Source of the DNA: Shewanella piezotolerans WP3 | GTDB lineage: Bacteria; Pseudomonadota; Gammaproteobacteria; Enterobacterales; Shewanellaceae | DNA length: 64,000 nt | Assembly: GCF_000014885.1 (NCBI RefSeq) | Contig: NC_011566.1 | Coordinates: 5,144,501 to 5,208,500, forward strand | Direction: 5' to 3' | Shown: in pieces, positions 1 through 9,722 of the stretch | Position numbering within the stretch: position 1 is the stretch's first letter | Layout of the letters: every line of letters starts with the position of its first letter | Position numbers and translations under genes: made by a program | Notes under the pieces: generated by a model | The model's input: the letters and a program-made list of their open reading frames with translations, nothing else | Told to the model about the DNA's origin: nothing | Databases searched by the model: none

Positions 1-1536
1 AAAGAAACCTGTCTTCTTATGGCCTTCACCTTTAGCAATCGGTTTGAGCATAGTTGCACAAAGAGCAGGCGTAAGAATAATCGCCACCATGACTGACAGA
101 GCCATCGCCGATACAATCGTTATTGAGAACTGCCTGTAGATCACACCAGTTGAACCCGACATAAATGCCATAGGAACGAACACTGCCGATAGCGTTAAAC
201 CAATCCCCACAAGCGCACCAGTGATCTGATCCATCGACTTCTTGGTGGCCTCAATTGGACTAAGTCCCTCCTCCTGCATCACGCGCTCAACGTTCTCGAC
301 TACAACAATCGCGTCATCAACCAATAGACCGATTGCCAACACCATCGCAAACATGGTTAAGGTGTTTATCGAGAATCCTGCCGCTGACAAAATCGCAAAT
401 GTCCCCAGTAGAACCACAGGAACAGCAATAGTCGGGATCAGGGTGGCTCGGAAGTTCTGCAAGAACAGGTACATGATCAAAAATACTAAGACCACGGCTT
501 CAAGTAATGTATGGACTACGCCTTCAATCGATTTTTCAACGAAAGGGGTGGTGTCATACGGATAAACAATCTCCATCCCTTCAGGGAAGAAAGGTTGCAT
601 CTCTTCGATTTTAGCTCGAACACCTTCAGCCGTCGCCAGTGCGTTAGCACCTGTTGCCAACTGAATACCAATACCCGCTGCAGGCTTACCATTGTAAAAA
701 GACTCAACCGCATAACTTTCAGCGCCTAGCTCTACACGTGCCACATCTTCAAGGAACACTTTGGCACCAGAAGGGTCGGCTTTAATAATAATTTTCTTGA
801 ACTGATCAGCAGTTTGTAAACGGCTTTGTGCCGAAACTGTCGCGTTAAGTTCTTGTCCAGCAACAGATGGAGAACCACCTAACTGTCCTGCCGAGACTTG
901 GGCATTTTGCTCTCTAATAGAAGAGATAATGTCCATGCTCGTCAGGTTATATTGGGTCAGCTTTAATGGATCAAGCCAAATACGCATCGCATATTGAGCA
1001 CCAAACAGCTCAATAGTCCCCACACCCGGTACCCGGCTGAGAGGATCTTGAATGTTTGAACCCACGTAATCCGAGATATCGTTTTTATCTAGCGAGCCAT
1101 CTTCAGAAACAAACCCTACAACCATCAAGAAGCCAGCACTCGACTTCGCGACGTTCACACCTTGTGCCTGTACCTCTTGCGGTAACAAGGGCATGGCTAA
1201 CTGGAGCTTATTTTGCACCTGTACCTGAGCAATATCAGGATCAGCCTCAGCGTTAAAAGTTAGGGTAATTTGTGCATTACCAAAACTATCACTGGTCGAT
1301 GAAATGTAACGCAGATGGTCAAGGCCTGTCATACGTTGCTCAATAACCTGAGTTACCGAATCTTCCATCGTTTTCGCAGAGGCGCCAGGATAAACAGCGC
1401 TAATCACCACCGATGGCGGCGCAATATTAGGATATTGTGACACTGGTAAACCGAGGATGGATAACACCCCTGCCAGCATCACAATAATGGCGATTACCCA
1501 AGCAAAAATAGGGCGATCGATAAAGAAACGTGCCAT
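1..1536 (-). CDS. RND (HAE1/AcrB-type) multidrug efflux permease, 5' part only
   Basis: Inner-membrane proton/drug antiporter of a tripartite efflux pump. The 512 visible codons start at ATG 1534-1536 (MARFFIDRPIF, the usual first helix of the family) and run off the left edge, so about half of a ~1040-residue protein is present. The pair VDDAIVVVENVERV puts Asp at residues 407-408, the same numbers as the proton-relay aspartates of E. coli AcrB. The segment PNIAPPSVVISAVYPGAS belongs to the first porter domain. It starts 9 nt after the stop of the upstream adaptor gene, so the two form one operon. Drug specificity cannot be read from the sequence. Confidence 0.95.
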   Translation of the reverse strand, partial: MARFFIDRPIFAWVIAIIVMLAGVLSILGLPVSQYPNIAPPSVVISAVYPGASAKTMEDSVTQVIEQRMTGLDHLRYISSTSDSFGNAQITLTFNAEADPDIAQVQVQNKLQLAMPLLPQEVQAQGVNVAKSSAGFLMVVGFVSEDGSLDKNDISDYVGSNIQDPLSRVPGVGTIELFGAQYAMRIWLDPLKLTQYNLTSMDIISSIREQNAQVSAGQLGGSPSVAGQELNATVSAQSRLQTADQFKKIIIKADPSGAKVFLEDVARVELGAESYAVESFYNGKPAAGIGIQLATGANALATAEGVRAKIEEMQPFFPEGMEIVYPYDTTPFVEKSIEGVVHTLLEAVVLVFLIMYLFLQNFRATLIPTIAVPVVLLGTFAILSAAGFSINTLTMFAMVLAIGLLVDDAIVVVENVERVMQEEGLSPIEATKKSMDQITGALVGIGLTLSAVFVPMAFMSGSTGVIYRQFSITIVSAMALSVMVAIILTPALCATMLKPIAKGEGHKKTGFF

Positions 1537-1545
1537 AGCTCTACC

Positions 1546-2703
1546 CTATTTCTGTTGTTGTGCTTGAGGTTTCTTATCAGCCACTAAAGGACCAGCCTTA
1601 ACAGGTGCTCCAGGGCGAATTTTTTGCAGACCTTCAACAATAAGCTGATCACCCACATTCAAACCTTCGGTAATACGCCACTGGTTATCAATCACTTGTG
1701 CAGTGGTCACAATACGTGATGCCACTTTACCGTCAGTAATCACCATGGCGACAGCCTGGCCTTTAGTGTTACGAGTAATCGCACGCTGCGGCACTAGAAT
1801 CGCCTCTGGGTCAGTACCAGTATTGAGTACAGCACGCACGTACATACCCGGCATTAACAGACCGTCAGGATTAGGGAATTCAGCACGTAAAATCACTGAG
1901 CCGGTATTCTCATTAACGCTGACTTCAGCAAACTGCAATAAACCATCATGCCCGTAAGTCGAGCCGTCTTCCAAAATAAGCTTCACACCCGCATTTTCAG
2001 ATGCCTTAAGCTGGCCATCTTTCATTTGCGACTTTAAGCGTAATAACTGAGCACTGGATTGAGTGATCTCAATGTTAATTGGATCCAGCTGTTGAATCGT
2101 AGCTAAAGTATCAGTTTGGCTTGCAGTGACTAACGCCCCGGCGGTTACTGATGACTTACCGATACGGCCAGAAATTGGCGCACGCACTTCAGTGTACTCA
2201 AGGTTAATCGACGCAGTATTAATCGCGGCTTCAGCCACAGTAACACGCGCTAATGCTTCTTTATAAGCTGCATCAGCTTCATCGTAATCTTGCTCACTGA
2301 TAGAGTTCAGCTTTACCAATTTCTTAAAACGTAATGCCTTGGCTTTGGCTGATACTAAGCTTGCTTCGGCACTCTTAAGATCGGCTTTGGCACTCACAAG
2401 TGCTGCTTTGTAAGTCGCCGAATCGATTTGATATAGCGACTGTCCTTTCTCGACATCTTTACCTTCAACAAAACCGCGGTTCATAATGATACCGCTCACT
2501 TGAGGGCGAACTTCAGCCTCGAGATAAGCCTTACTTCGACCAGGCAACTCAACCAGAATAGATTGAGGTTTAGCTGCAATGGTAATTGCACCCACCTCCA
2601 TAGGCCCTCTTTCTTGAGGCCCCATGTTTTCCGGTTTTTGATCACAGCCAGTTATCCATAACGCCACACTTAAAACAGAGGCAATTTTCACTATTTGCCG
2701 CAT
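1546..2703 (-). CDS. RND efflux periplasmic adaptor (membrane fusion) lipoprotein
   Basis: 385 residues, AcrA/MexA family. The N-terminus is a lipoprotein signal ending in WITGC with the lipidated Cys at residue 20, followed by the half-barrel/lipoyl segment (VRPQVSGIIMNRGFVEGKDV), an Ala/Lys/Glu-rich coiled-coil hairpin (about residues 95-170), the second lipoyl half (YTEVRAPISGRIGKS) and the beta-barrel/membrane-proximal domains. It would bridge the inner-membrane permease to a TolC-like outer-membrane channel, for which no gene is seen here. It is the first gene of the efflux operon. The usual linked TetR repressor is absent; upstream lies a repeat element instead. Confidence 0.93.
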   Translation of the reverse strand: MRQIVKIASVLSVALWITGCDQKPENMGPQERGPMEVGAITIAAKPQSILVELPGRSKAYLEAEVRPQVSGIIMNRGFVEGKDVEKGQSLYQIDSATYKAALVSAKADLKSAEASLVSAKAKALRFKKLVKLNSISEQDYDEADAAYKEALARVTVAEAAINTASINLEYTEVRAPISGRIGKSSVTAGALVTASQTDTLATIQQLDPINIEITQSSAQLLRLKSQMKDGQLKASENAGVKLILEDGSTYGHDGLLQFAEVSVNENTGSVILRAEFPNPDGLLMPGMYVRAVLNTGTDPEAILVPQRAITRNTKGQAVAMVITDGKVASRIVTTAQVIDNQWRITEGLNVGDQLIVEGLQKIRPGAPVKAGPLVADKKPQAQQQK

Positions 2704-2746
2704 GAGAACTCCTATAAAGCCATCTATTTGGTAATTGATTTATATA

Positions 2747-3011
2747 ATACCAATCAGTATAAGTAGTTGATCTACTCAGAGTGTTTTCGGCGAACTAATT
2801 CAAGGCGGATAATTGACATAATGGTTGTTCCCTTTTGCATTTATCCAACACCGAAGTAGAAAGCCAAAAACACTCCTTCCAGGCGAGTTTTAGCAGCTCT
2901 GTTGCTGCGTTAATGAGCTTGAACGTAGAATAACTATGCGCTTCACTCACTTCCTTGCCTCAAAACCGCTAAACTCTCGCTGAGCGATCAAATCTTTATA
3001 CCGATTGGTAT
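2747..3011. repeat. MITE-like element with ATACCAAT/ATTGGTAT ends (265 bp)
   Basis: The ends are near-perfect inverted repeats: ATACCAATCAGTAT at 2747-2760 and ATACCGATTGGTAT at 2998-3011 (13 of 14 pair). No credible gene lies inside. Two further elements with the same terminal octamer occur at 54668 and 55964. The left end is 44 bp upstream of the efflux adaptor ATG, so promoter signals for the efflux operon must lie in the element or within those 44 bp. Confidence 0.7.
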
Positions 3012-3313
3012 GAAGCACAAAATGCCGTCAATTAAACCTTTGAAAGCATAATTTTTTGTCTAATGATTTAGCGGGTCTTTATCTCATAATGTCGGCTTGT
3101 CAACAAGGTGATCTACCAGTTTAATTTGTAAGCTAATAAGAATTTTCGCGCTAAATCAGCCACATATGTTTCATAAATGTAAACAAAACAGCGCTTGCAG
3201 CTAACCTATTAGCTTTAAGTGTAGATTAGCTGACATTGGATAGCGGAAATTAACTATAAGCGAACGTCATCAGCAAAAAGAAAACATCCAACAGATTGTA
3301 AGGTTAAGAGGAG
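3012..3313. other. Intergenic stretch without a recognised feature
   Basis: 302 bp between the repeat element and the 3' end of the glycosylase-like gene. AT-rich, no ORF with a ribosome binding site, no clear terminator stem. An original promoter of the efflux operon could lie here, now separated from it by the 265-bp element. Confidence 0.4.
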
Positions 3314-4003
3314 TTAAAAACGGTTGTCCCCAACGCTACATGCCAAAATTCGGCTAATATCTGCCAAACTACGCCCCGATTCTTGCTGCCAATGAGTAAA
3401 CACCGTTTGCACCTGTTTTAGCCCCGCTTTTGAGCTAAAGCCATAATCGACTAAATGGTGGGCTTTGAGGTATCCCTGTACATCCCCCGTCAGTAAAAAT
3501 GTGTCTTTACCGATAGCACGTAAAAAATAGGGGCCAGTGTTACCACCGAGGCGGTTACCTTTACGCTTAAGTTCGGCCCATAACCCCGTAATATTTTCAC
3601 TTGGCCAGTTCGCTAAATAGTCTGCAAAACTACCATATTCGCGGGCGATATCATTCACCATATGGGCGTTGTCGTAAATCGCCATGGTTTTCTTTAAGTG
3701 CCTAATGAGCGAGGCGTCGCTGGCTCTATCTTGCAGCTGTTCAGGAGATAACATCAGTACTTTAAAGGGCTCAAAATCAAAAAATGCTTTTTCATAAGCT
3801 GGCCACTTGGCCTCAACAATTCGCCATACAAAACCACTTTGAAACACCTTTTTGCTCATTTCAGATAGTAGCTGTGCATCCTTGTATTGACCGATTTCAT
3901 CCTCTTCAAGACTCGCGGGCATCAACAACTCAAGCCCAGCTGGTCCGCCTTTTCGCTCCGCAGCTCGCTCATAGATTGAAGCAAATGTCTCAATACGACT
4001 CAT
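3314..4003 (-). CDS. DNA-3-methyladenine glycosylase I-like protein (Tag family)
   Basis: 229 residues when started at ATG 4001-4003 (MSRIETFASI), which has AGGAAAA a few bases upstream; the frame stays open for 31 more codons upstream but lacks a better site. Family signs: KVFQSGFVWRIVEAKWPAY (helix region of Tag), a FxPxxV segment, SLIRHLKKTMAIYDNA, and GGNTGPYFLRAIGKDTFLLT near the C-terminal third. Members remove 3-methyladenine from DNA in base-excision repair. The N-terminal zinc ligands of classical E. coli Tag are not obvious, so substrate is inferred from overall similarity only. Monocistronic; divergent from the GST gene. Confidence 0.7.
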   Translation of the reverse strand: MSRIETFASIYERAAERKGGPAGLELLMPASLEEDEIGQYKDAQLLSEMSKKVFQSGFVWRIVEAKWPAYEKAFFDFEPFKVLMLSPEQLQDRASDASLIRHLKKTMAIYDNAHMVNDIAREYGSFADYLANWPSENITGLWAELKRKGNRLGGNTGPYFLRAIGKDTFLLTGDVQGYLKAHHLVDYGFSSKAGLKQVQTVFTHWQQESGRSLADISRILACSVGDNRF

Positions 4004-4160
4004 TATTTTTCCTTTAATTATTACTAACCCGCTGAACGGCATTGCTTTCTCAACATAACACTCGTGAATGCCATTTACACAGCAAAATACGCACATTGTG
4101 GGGAACCCATTTAGCGACTAGAGTTAACCCAATAACTTTAGATTGGAGCCAGTCACTAGT

Positions 4161-4787
4161 ATGGATCTGTATTACCATCCACTGTCACGACAATCACAAA
4201 AGGTTCTCATTGCCCTTTATGAAAAACAAGCTCATTTCTATCCGCATATTATTGATCTTACGGATCCCTATGCGAGGCGCGAATTCCAGCGAATAGATTC
4301 GACGGGTTATCTGCCGACATTAAGAATTGAGTCTGGAGAAATAATCCCAGATGCGAGCGTTATCATAGAATACCTTGATGCGACCATCGATCAAGGTACT
4401 CAACTAATTCCATTTACCACCCCTGATGCACTACAAGTACGCCTCTATGACAGGCTCAGTGATACACGCCTCGATAAGGTGATCGATAATTGGCAGAGCG
4501 CACAGCGTCAAAATTTGAACAACCAGCTAAGAATCAAGCAGCTTGAGAATGAGTTACTGACCACTTTAGATAGCTTTGATAGGCGTCTTGCCAGAAATCA
4601 CTGGCTATGCGGCGACAGCTTCAGTCTTGCCGACTGCGCGACAATTCCTTGCCTACTGTCGTTAGAAACAAAATTCAATCTACTGGACTATGAACATTTA
4701 GGCCGTTACTGGATCCAAGCCACACTGCGGGGTGCGATTAATCAGGTGCAAGAGGAAGTCGCACTGACGCTTGCGCGTCAGGCATAA
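4161..4787 (+). CDS. Glutathione S-transferase family protein
   Basis: 208 residues from ATG 4161, with GGAG at 4145-4148. The N-terminal thioredoxin fold reads MDLYYHPLSRQSQKVLIALYEK, with the family's cis-Pro turn (GYLPTL) and the ESGEIIPDASVIIEYLD loop that normally holds the glutathione gamma-glutamyl group (a Ser/Asp-Ala-Ser variant of E-S). The C-terminal helical domain contains WLCGDSFSLADCATIPCL, the N-capping box region typical of GSTs. A Ser early in the fold (LSRQS) could be the catalytic residue. Substrate unknown; soluble cytoplasmic protein. Confidence 0.85.
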   Translation: MDLYYHPLSRQSQKVLIALYEKQAHFYPHIIDLTDPYARREFQRIDSTGYLPTLRIESGEIIPDASVIIEYLDATIDQGTQLIPFTTPDALQVRLYDRLSDTRLDKVIDNWQSAQRQNLNNQLRIKQLENELLTTLDSFDRRLARNHWLCGDSFSLADCATIPCLLSLETKFNLLDYEHLGRYWIQATLRGAINQVQEEVALTLARQA

Positions 4788-4792
4788 CAGTT

Positions 4793-5323
4793 CTATGTGT
4801 TCTGCTGCTTTTTCAATTGTAAAAAGCTTTTCCATTTCTGCACTTCTGTGGGCAGTTCTGGTTGAGCAGCATTAAACTGTATCTCTTCCAACATGGCTGA
4901 GATTGGTACTTGCTTACGCTTGCAAACAAATACACCACGTACATGAGCAATACAGTGTAAGCCTCGCTCACTCACAAAGCGCTGTTCAACATAGAAGTAC
5001 TTTTCATCCCATCCGACCATCTTGCTTTCAATATTGAACTGGGCAAAGGGTTTAATATCGCGAATATAGGTAAATTCGGCGGCATTAATAATCGGCATCC
5101 AGCCAAGCTTTAAGAAACGTTTTAGTAATCCCATTTCAGACAGCATATAGGTTCGAGCCAGATCCATAAACGCTGGATAACGTGAATTGGTCAGATGAAA
5201 GTTGATATCGCAATCGCTAGGAAGTGCACGGTAGCTCAGAGTACTTGTACCTAAAAAATCAATTTTGTTGCAATGACGTACGCGCCAAGCAAACAACCAA
5301 AAAAGCCTAAAATAGAGATTCAT
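4793..5323 (-). CDS. Thioesterase-like (4HBT/hot-dog superfamily) protein
   Basis: 176 residues. The pattern SYRALPSDCDINFHLTNSRY followed by a helix (FMDLARTYMLSEMGLLKRF) matches the hot-dog fold acyl-CoA thioesterase-like proteins of the THEM6 type: the Asp/Asn-rich DCDINFHLTN motif stands where 4-hydroxybenzoyl-CoA thioesterase-type enzymes keep their acidic residue. The N-terminal ~15 residues are hydrophobic and aromatic (LYFRLFWLFAW), perhaps a membrane anchor. Convergent with the GST gene, 5 bp between stops. Substrate unknown. Confidence 0.7.
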   Translation of the reverse strand: MNLYFRLFWLFAWRVRHCNKIDFLGTSTLSYRALPSDCDINFHLTNSRYPAFMDLARTYMLSEMGLLKRFLKLGWMPIINAAEFTYIRDIKPFAQFNIESKMVGWDEKYFYVEQRFVSERGLHCIAHVRGVFVCKRKQVPISAMLEEIQFNAAQPELPTEVQKWKSFLQLKKQQNT

Positions 5324-5420
5324 TTACTGCTAAACCCACATCCTTGATAAATAACAGCGGGCAGGCTACCAAAGGTCATACCAGATGACAAGCCATGAAG
5401 TATTACCAAACCTTTGCTCT

Positions 5421-5599
5421 ATACCCGTTCAACATGAAGGTGTGGATTCTGGCTGAGCGGGCATATATACCCATCCGACCTGAAAATGCAGGATTCTGTG
5501 GGAGTTTAATGGGCTTTAGTCACAGGTTCATTGCTCCATGCTGAACCTAAGCACCTACATCCATGTAGGCGAGGCATTTTCAAGTGGGATAGGTATATA
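5421..5599. repeat. Compound direct/inverted repeat element
   Basis: Two tandem imperfect copies begin at 5421 and 5467 with ATACCC and share TGAA...TG..GATTCTG spaced alike. The second copy (5464-5489) recurs inverted at 5574-5599: TATATACCCATCCGACCTGA against the complement of TCAAGTGGGATAGGTATATA. A small palindrome CCTACATCCATGTAGG lies between them. No coding potential. It resembles an intergenic REP-like family; dispersed copies would have to be sought outside the window. Confidence 0.6.
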
Positions 5600-5647
5600 A
5601 AGCCCAGCCATTGCTTAATTGACCACTCCAATAGGATTGGTTAAAAG

Positions 5648-5675
5648 AAAAAAGGCGCTCAAAGCGCCTTTTTTT
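5648..5675. terminator. Bidirectional Rho-independent terminator
   Basis: AAAGGCGC-TCAAA-GCGCCTTT, flanked by A and T runs on both sides, so it can act in either direction. It lies 19 bp beyond the stop codon of the leftward oligopeptidase A gene. Confidence 0.85.
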
Positions 5676-5693
5676 ACTCAATGATTCTGCGGT

Positions 5694-7734
5694 TTAACCA
5701 TTAATACCACTATGCCTTAGCAGCGCATCAGTTTTCGGCTCACGCCCACGAAAGCGTTTAAATAGCTCCATCGGCTCTTCACTGCCACCCATTTCAAGAA
5801 TGTTCTCAAGGAAGCGCTTGCCTGTTTCAGCATTAAAGATCCCCTGCTCTTCAAACAGTGAGAAAGCATCTGCCGATAGCACCTCAGCCCATTTATAGCT
5901 GTAATAACCAGCCGCGTAACCACCAGCAAAAATATGCGCAAAACCATGTTGGAAGCGATTAAACTCAGGCGCTTTTACTACAGCAACCAAGTCTCGAGTT
6001 TCATTAAGCTTGTCTTGGATCTGCGCACCAGCAGCTGGGTCAAACTCTAGATGCATCTTAAAATCAAACAGTGAGAACTCAAGCTGGCGCAACATCATCA
6101 TGCCTGACTGGAAGTTTTTCGCCGCCAGCATTTTATCGAGCATCTCTTTAGGTAAAGGCTCACCCGTTTCGAAATGTCCAGAGATCTCAGCCAGCGCCTC
6201 CTCCTCATAACACCAGTTTTCCATAAACTGACTTGGCAGCTCCACAGCATCCCACGGCACCCCGCTAATACCAGATACCCCACCTACGTCAATTTTGGTC
6301 AACATATGGTGAATACCATGGCCAAACTCATGGAACAGTGTGGTCACTTCATCATGGGTGAACAGCGCAGGCTTACCCGCTACTGGTGCATTGAAGTTAC
6401 ACGTTAGGTAAGCCACTGGATCTTGCAGACCAACGGATGTTGCACGACGTGCGCGACAGTCATCCATCCATGCGCCGCCACGTTTGCCTTCACGGGCATA
6501 AAGATCTAAATAAAAACTGCCTCTATGCTCGCCACTACTGTCACTGATATGGAAGAAACGCACATCTTCGTGCCAGCTATCAAACTGTTTTTGCTCTTCG
6601 ACTTTAAGACCGAATAGACGCGACACAGTATAGAACAGACCCGATAGCACTTTGTCTTCAGGGAAGTAAGGACGCAGTAACTCTTGAGAGATCTCATACC
6701 TGTGTTGCTTTAGCTTCTCGGCGTAAAAACTCAAATCCCAAGCAGCCAGATCAGTCGCTCCATACTCGCTCGCAGCGAACTCGGTAAGCTCTTTAAGTTC
6801 AGTCTCACCTTGTGCTTTAGAGCGCGTTGCCAGTTCAGTTAGAAATTCCAGCACTTGAGCTGGGGTTTCGGCCATTTTGGTAGCCAAAGACTTATCGGCA
6901 AAGCTGTCGAATCCTAAAAGGTTTGCAAGTTCATGGCGTAAAGCCAAGATCTCATCCATTAATGGACCATTATCAAACTCACCCGCATTAGGACCTTGGT
7001 CAGACGCACGAGTCACAAATGCGCGGTAGCACTCTTCACGCAGCTCACGGTTTTCACTGTAGGTCATTACTGGCAGATAAGATGGGAAGTCTAAGGTAAA
7101 TAACCAGCCTTGTTGCTCTTTGGCAACTGCCATCGCCGCAGCTGCAGCTATTGCTGACTCAGGTAAACCTTTAAGCTCATTCTCATCGGTGATCAACTTG
7201 CTCCACGCTTGGGTTGCATCTAATAGTTGATTAGAGAAACCACTAGTGAGCTCCGACATCCGCTTAACAAGCTCGCCATAACGCTGCTTATCGCTATCAC
7301 TTAAGCCAATACCTGAGAGTTCAAAGTCACGCAGGCTATTCGCAATCATCTTCTTTTGCGCTTGCGAGTAATCGTTAAACTCAGCTGATGCGGCAAGCGA
7401 TTTATAGGCTTGATAAAGCCCCTGATGTTGACCGACGAATGTGCCGTACTCCGAGAGTAATGGTAAACAGGCATCATGAGCTGCGCGCCATTCATCATTG
7501 CTAACGACAGAGTTCATGTGTGAGATAGGTGACCAGATTTTCCCAAGTTCATCATCTACATCATCTAACGGAGCCACAAGGTTGTCCCAGCTAAAAGCGC
7601 CAGTATTTTTTAACACTTCATCGATTTTGGCACGACAGTTGGCAATCCCCTGGCTCTACAGCTGGCTGAATATGTTCAGGCTTAATACTAGAAAAAGGTG
7701 GAAGCTTAGCGCTTTGTAATAAGGGGTTGCTCAT
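5694..7734 (-). pseudogene. prlC: Oligopeptidase A, frameshifted near codon 28
   Basis: Cytoplasmic M3 zinc metallopeptidase that degrades signal peptides and short peptides. The catalytic region is intact (LFHEFGHGIHH, HExxH motif, and later SGISGVPWDAVELPSQFMEN). The natural start is ATG 7732-7734 (MSNPLLQSAKLPPFSSIKPE), but after PAVE the frame runs into TGA within 39 codons. Deleting one base at 7652-7653 restores PAVEQGIANCRAK, in perfect register with E. coli PrlC, and the whole span of 2041 nt is 680 codons plus one base. As it stands, a 640-residue product could begin only at GTG 7614-7616, lacking about 40 residues. This is either a true +1 mutation or a sequencing error. Confidence 0.85.
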
Positions 7735-8009
7735 GGTTGAGTCCTTAACATTCTAAGTTGATAGATAAAGAGATGAGGGTAAGTAAGCCAATATTCAATT
7801 GTATTAGTAAGAATAGTTGCCATAAATATACCGCCTAACAGGTAACAATTTGTTTATCTTTGACTAAAGTCAATTTTCTTCAGGCCGGGTTACCGTCATA
7901 ATTAGTATTGCAAAGCGCCTCGCAAATACAACCGATTATCATTTACATTCACTATCCGCAAATTATGATGTACGCGATGTTAACTTTCGCCTAAATATTG
8001 AGCTTCACC

Positions 8010-8795
8010 ATGAAAAATGCCAACACACTTGCTCTTGCAATTTCGCTGCTAATAAGTGCTTCAGCAGCACATGCTGATGACCCCAAAAAAATTGACGACT
8101 CCCACGCTAACCGAATTATTGAAAAAAAATCTCAGCTTGAGAATCAAGAGCTTGAAGCAATATTTGATCTGGGCTGGGATTCAAAATACATTTCAGAGGG
8201 TCGAGATAATCTCTCAAACGGTGGCATATATTGGGCGACAGCAGCCATACAAAAAGACAACTTTAACATTTATGCCACTGTCGGACGCGGTGACAGTGAA
8301 CACTATACTGAATGGAACTTTGGCATCGACTATAGCTTCAACTTAAGTGAACATTTGGTCGGTAATGTTGGCTATCAACGCTTGGAGTTTTACGGCAACG
8401 AACGTGCTAATGATAACGAGCTTTTTAGTAGCATCGAATACACCCAGTTCGATTGGTTAGTGCCTTCTCTTAGTTATACCTATTCTACCGAAGCTGCTGG
8501 TTACTTTGTTGAGTTTACCGTTCACAGTGACTGGGCGCTGACAGAGAGCTTTACTATCTCCCCCTACATAACCCAAGGGTTCGACTTTCAATACGTGACA
8601 GAAGAACATAACGGTGCCAACCACTTACAGTTCGGTATTGAGGCCGAATATGTACTGATTAACCACTGGGTATTGTCTGGGCATATAAGCCACAGCATTG
8701 CCCAAGAAGATATTAAACTTGAAGCGAGAGAAAACGGCAACAGCAGCGGTTTAGATGAAACTTACGCTGGTATGCACCTCAGCTGGAGCTTTTAA
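8010..8795 (+). CDS. Predicted outer-membrane beta-barrel protein
   Basis: 261 residues from ATG 8010. A Sec signal peptide (MKNANTLALAISLLIS...AHA) is followed by a mature part of alternating amphipathic strands rich in Tyr/Trp/Phe (FNIYATVGRGDSEHYTEWNF, FTISPYITQGFDFQYV) and the C-terminus is ...HLSWSF with terminal Phe, the BamA recognition signature. It resembles short TorF-like putative porins, but I do not recognise a named family. The small exported protein gene follows 120 bp downstream, so the two may be co-transcribed. Confidence 0.7.
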   Translation: MKNANTLALAISLLISASAAHADDPKKIDDSHANRIIEKKSQLENQELEAIFDLGWDSKYISEGRDNLSNGGIYWATAAIQKDNFNIYATVGRGDSEHYTEWNFGIDYSFNLSEHLVGNVGYQRLEFYGNERANDNELFSSIEYTQFDWLVPSLSYTYSTEAAGYFVEFTVHSDWALTESFTISPYITQGFDFQYVTEEHNGANHLQFGIEAEYVLINHWVLSGHISHSIAQEDIKLEARENGNSSGLDETYAGMHLSWSF

Positions 8796-8915
8796 ATAAC
8801 TCCCCATCCTATTTGGTTGAGCTATAGTTGTTTTTGCAGCCTTAATACGCTGCAACAATAGCAACACTGTCATTTGCAAAGGATTGCAGATGCAATACAG
8901 CCTAGAGGACAAGGA

Positions 8916-9383
8916 ATGTTACTCACCTTTTATCGCGTCACCATCATTTTTTTACTACTTCATTGCCCTTACGCCATAGCAAGTGATCCCTCCACTTTAC
9001 CTTTAGGTACTGTACTGGATGATAAAGGCCAACCGCTGACAATACCGACCCAAAACAAAACGGCCTTGAGTTACTCAACTCCCCCAGCAGTAAACAGCAG
9101 CCATAACATTAAAACGCCCCTATCCAAGCCTAAATCGAAATACAAAAAAACCAGTCGTAAACAACAGCTTGCAAGCCGCAAAAACGTGGCCAATGACGCG
9201 GGCTGCCGCTGGCTTAATGGCCGCATGAAACAGCTAGAGAAACAACTTAGATTAGGTGTAAATCACCGTAATCAACATCAGCAGCAAGAACTTAACGTGC
9301 GGCAAGATGAATGGGAATGCTTAAAGTGTGGTGTAGAAGGACCCAATCCGAGTGACCATCATAGCTGCCAATATCGACGCTAA
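8916..9383 (+). CDS. Hypothetical exported basic protein
   Basis: 155 residues from ATG 8916, preceded by GAGGACAAGGA. The N-terminus (MLLTFYRVTIIFLLLHCPYAIA) is a signal peptide. The mature part begins DPSTLPLGTVLDDKGQPLTIP, then a Lys/Arg/Ser-rich linker, a helical Gln-rich stretch and a C-terminal CLKCGVEGPNPSDHHSC segment with CxxC and His residues that could bind metal or form disulfides. No family recognised; a periplasmic location is inferred from the signal peptide. Confidence 0.6.
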   Translation: MLLTFYRVTIIFLLLHCPYAIASDPSTLPLGTVLDDKGQPLTIPTQNKTALSYSTPPAVNSSHNIKTPLSKPKSKYKKTSRKQQLASRKNVANDAGCRWLNGRMKQLEKQLRLGVNHRNQHQQQELNVRQDEWECLKCGVEGPNPSDHHSCQYRR

Positions 9384-9722
9384 CCCAGGAAAAGGGAGCT
9401 GAAAGTTCTCAGACTAGGATCAGGTCTTAACTGTTACCGGATGAATTAAGCCTGGTGGTCAAAGATTGAAATGGACAACATTCATCCCAATATCAGTTAG
9501 CAAGCTCACAATCTATCGCTGAGATATTTGCTCTGGTTCAAATAAATATTTAGCTCTACAATGGCTGTATCTAGATTCGACAAGCCATAAGAATTTTGGA
9601 TGATGTGAATCTTTTTGGTTCTAAATTCGTCATCTATTTATTGGCATCAGTCGTACACAGGAACAAAAGCCTCAGTCTTATTCGCTTTTGCTCCTCAATA
9701 AGTTACTTTTTTGGAGATACAA
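9384..9722. other. Intergenic region upstream of gor, nothing recognised
   Basis: 339 bp with no supported ORF. It must carry the promoter of the glutathione reductase gene, but no convincing -35/-10 pair or OxyR-like site stands out. Confidence 0.4.
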
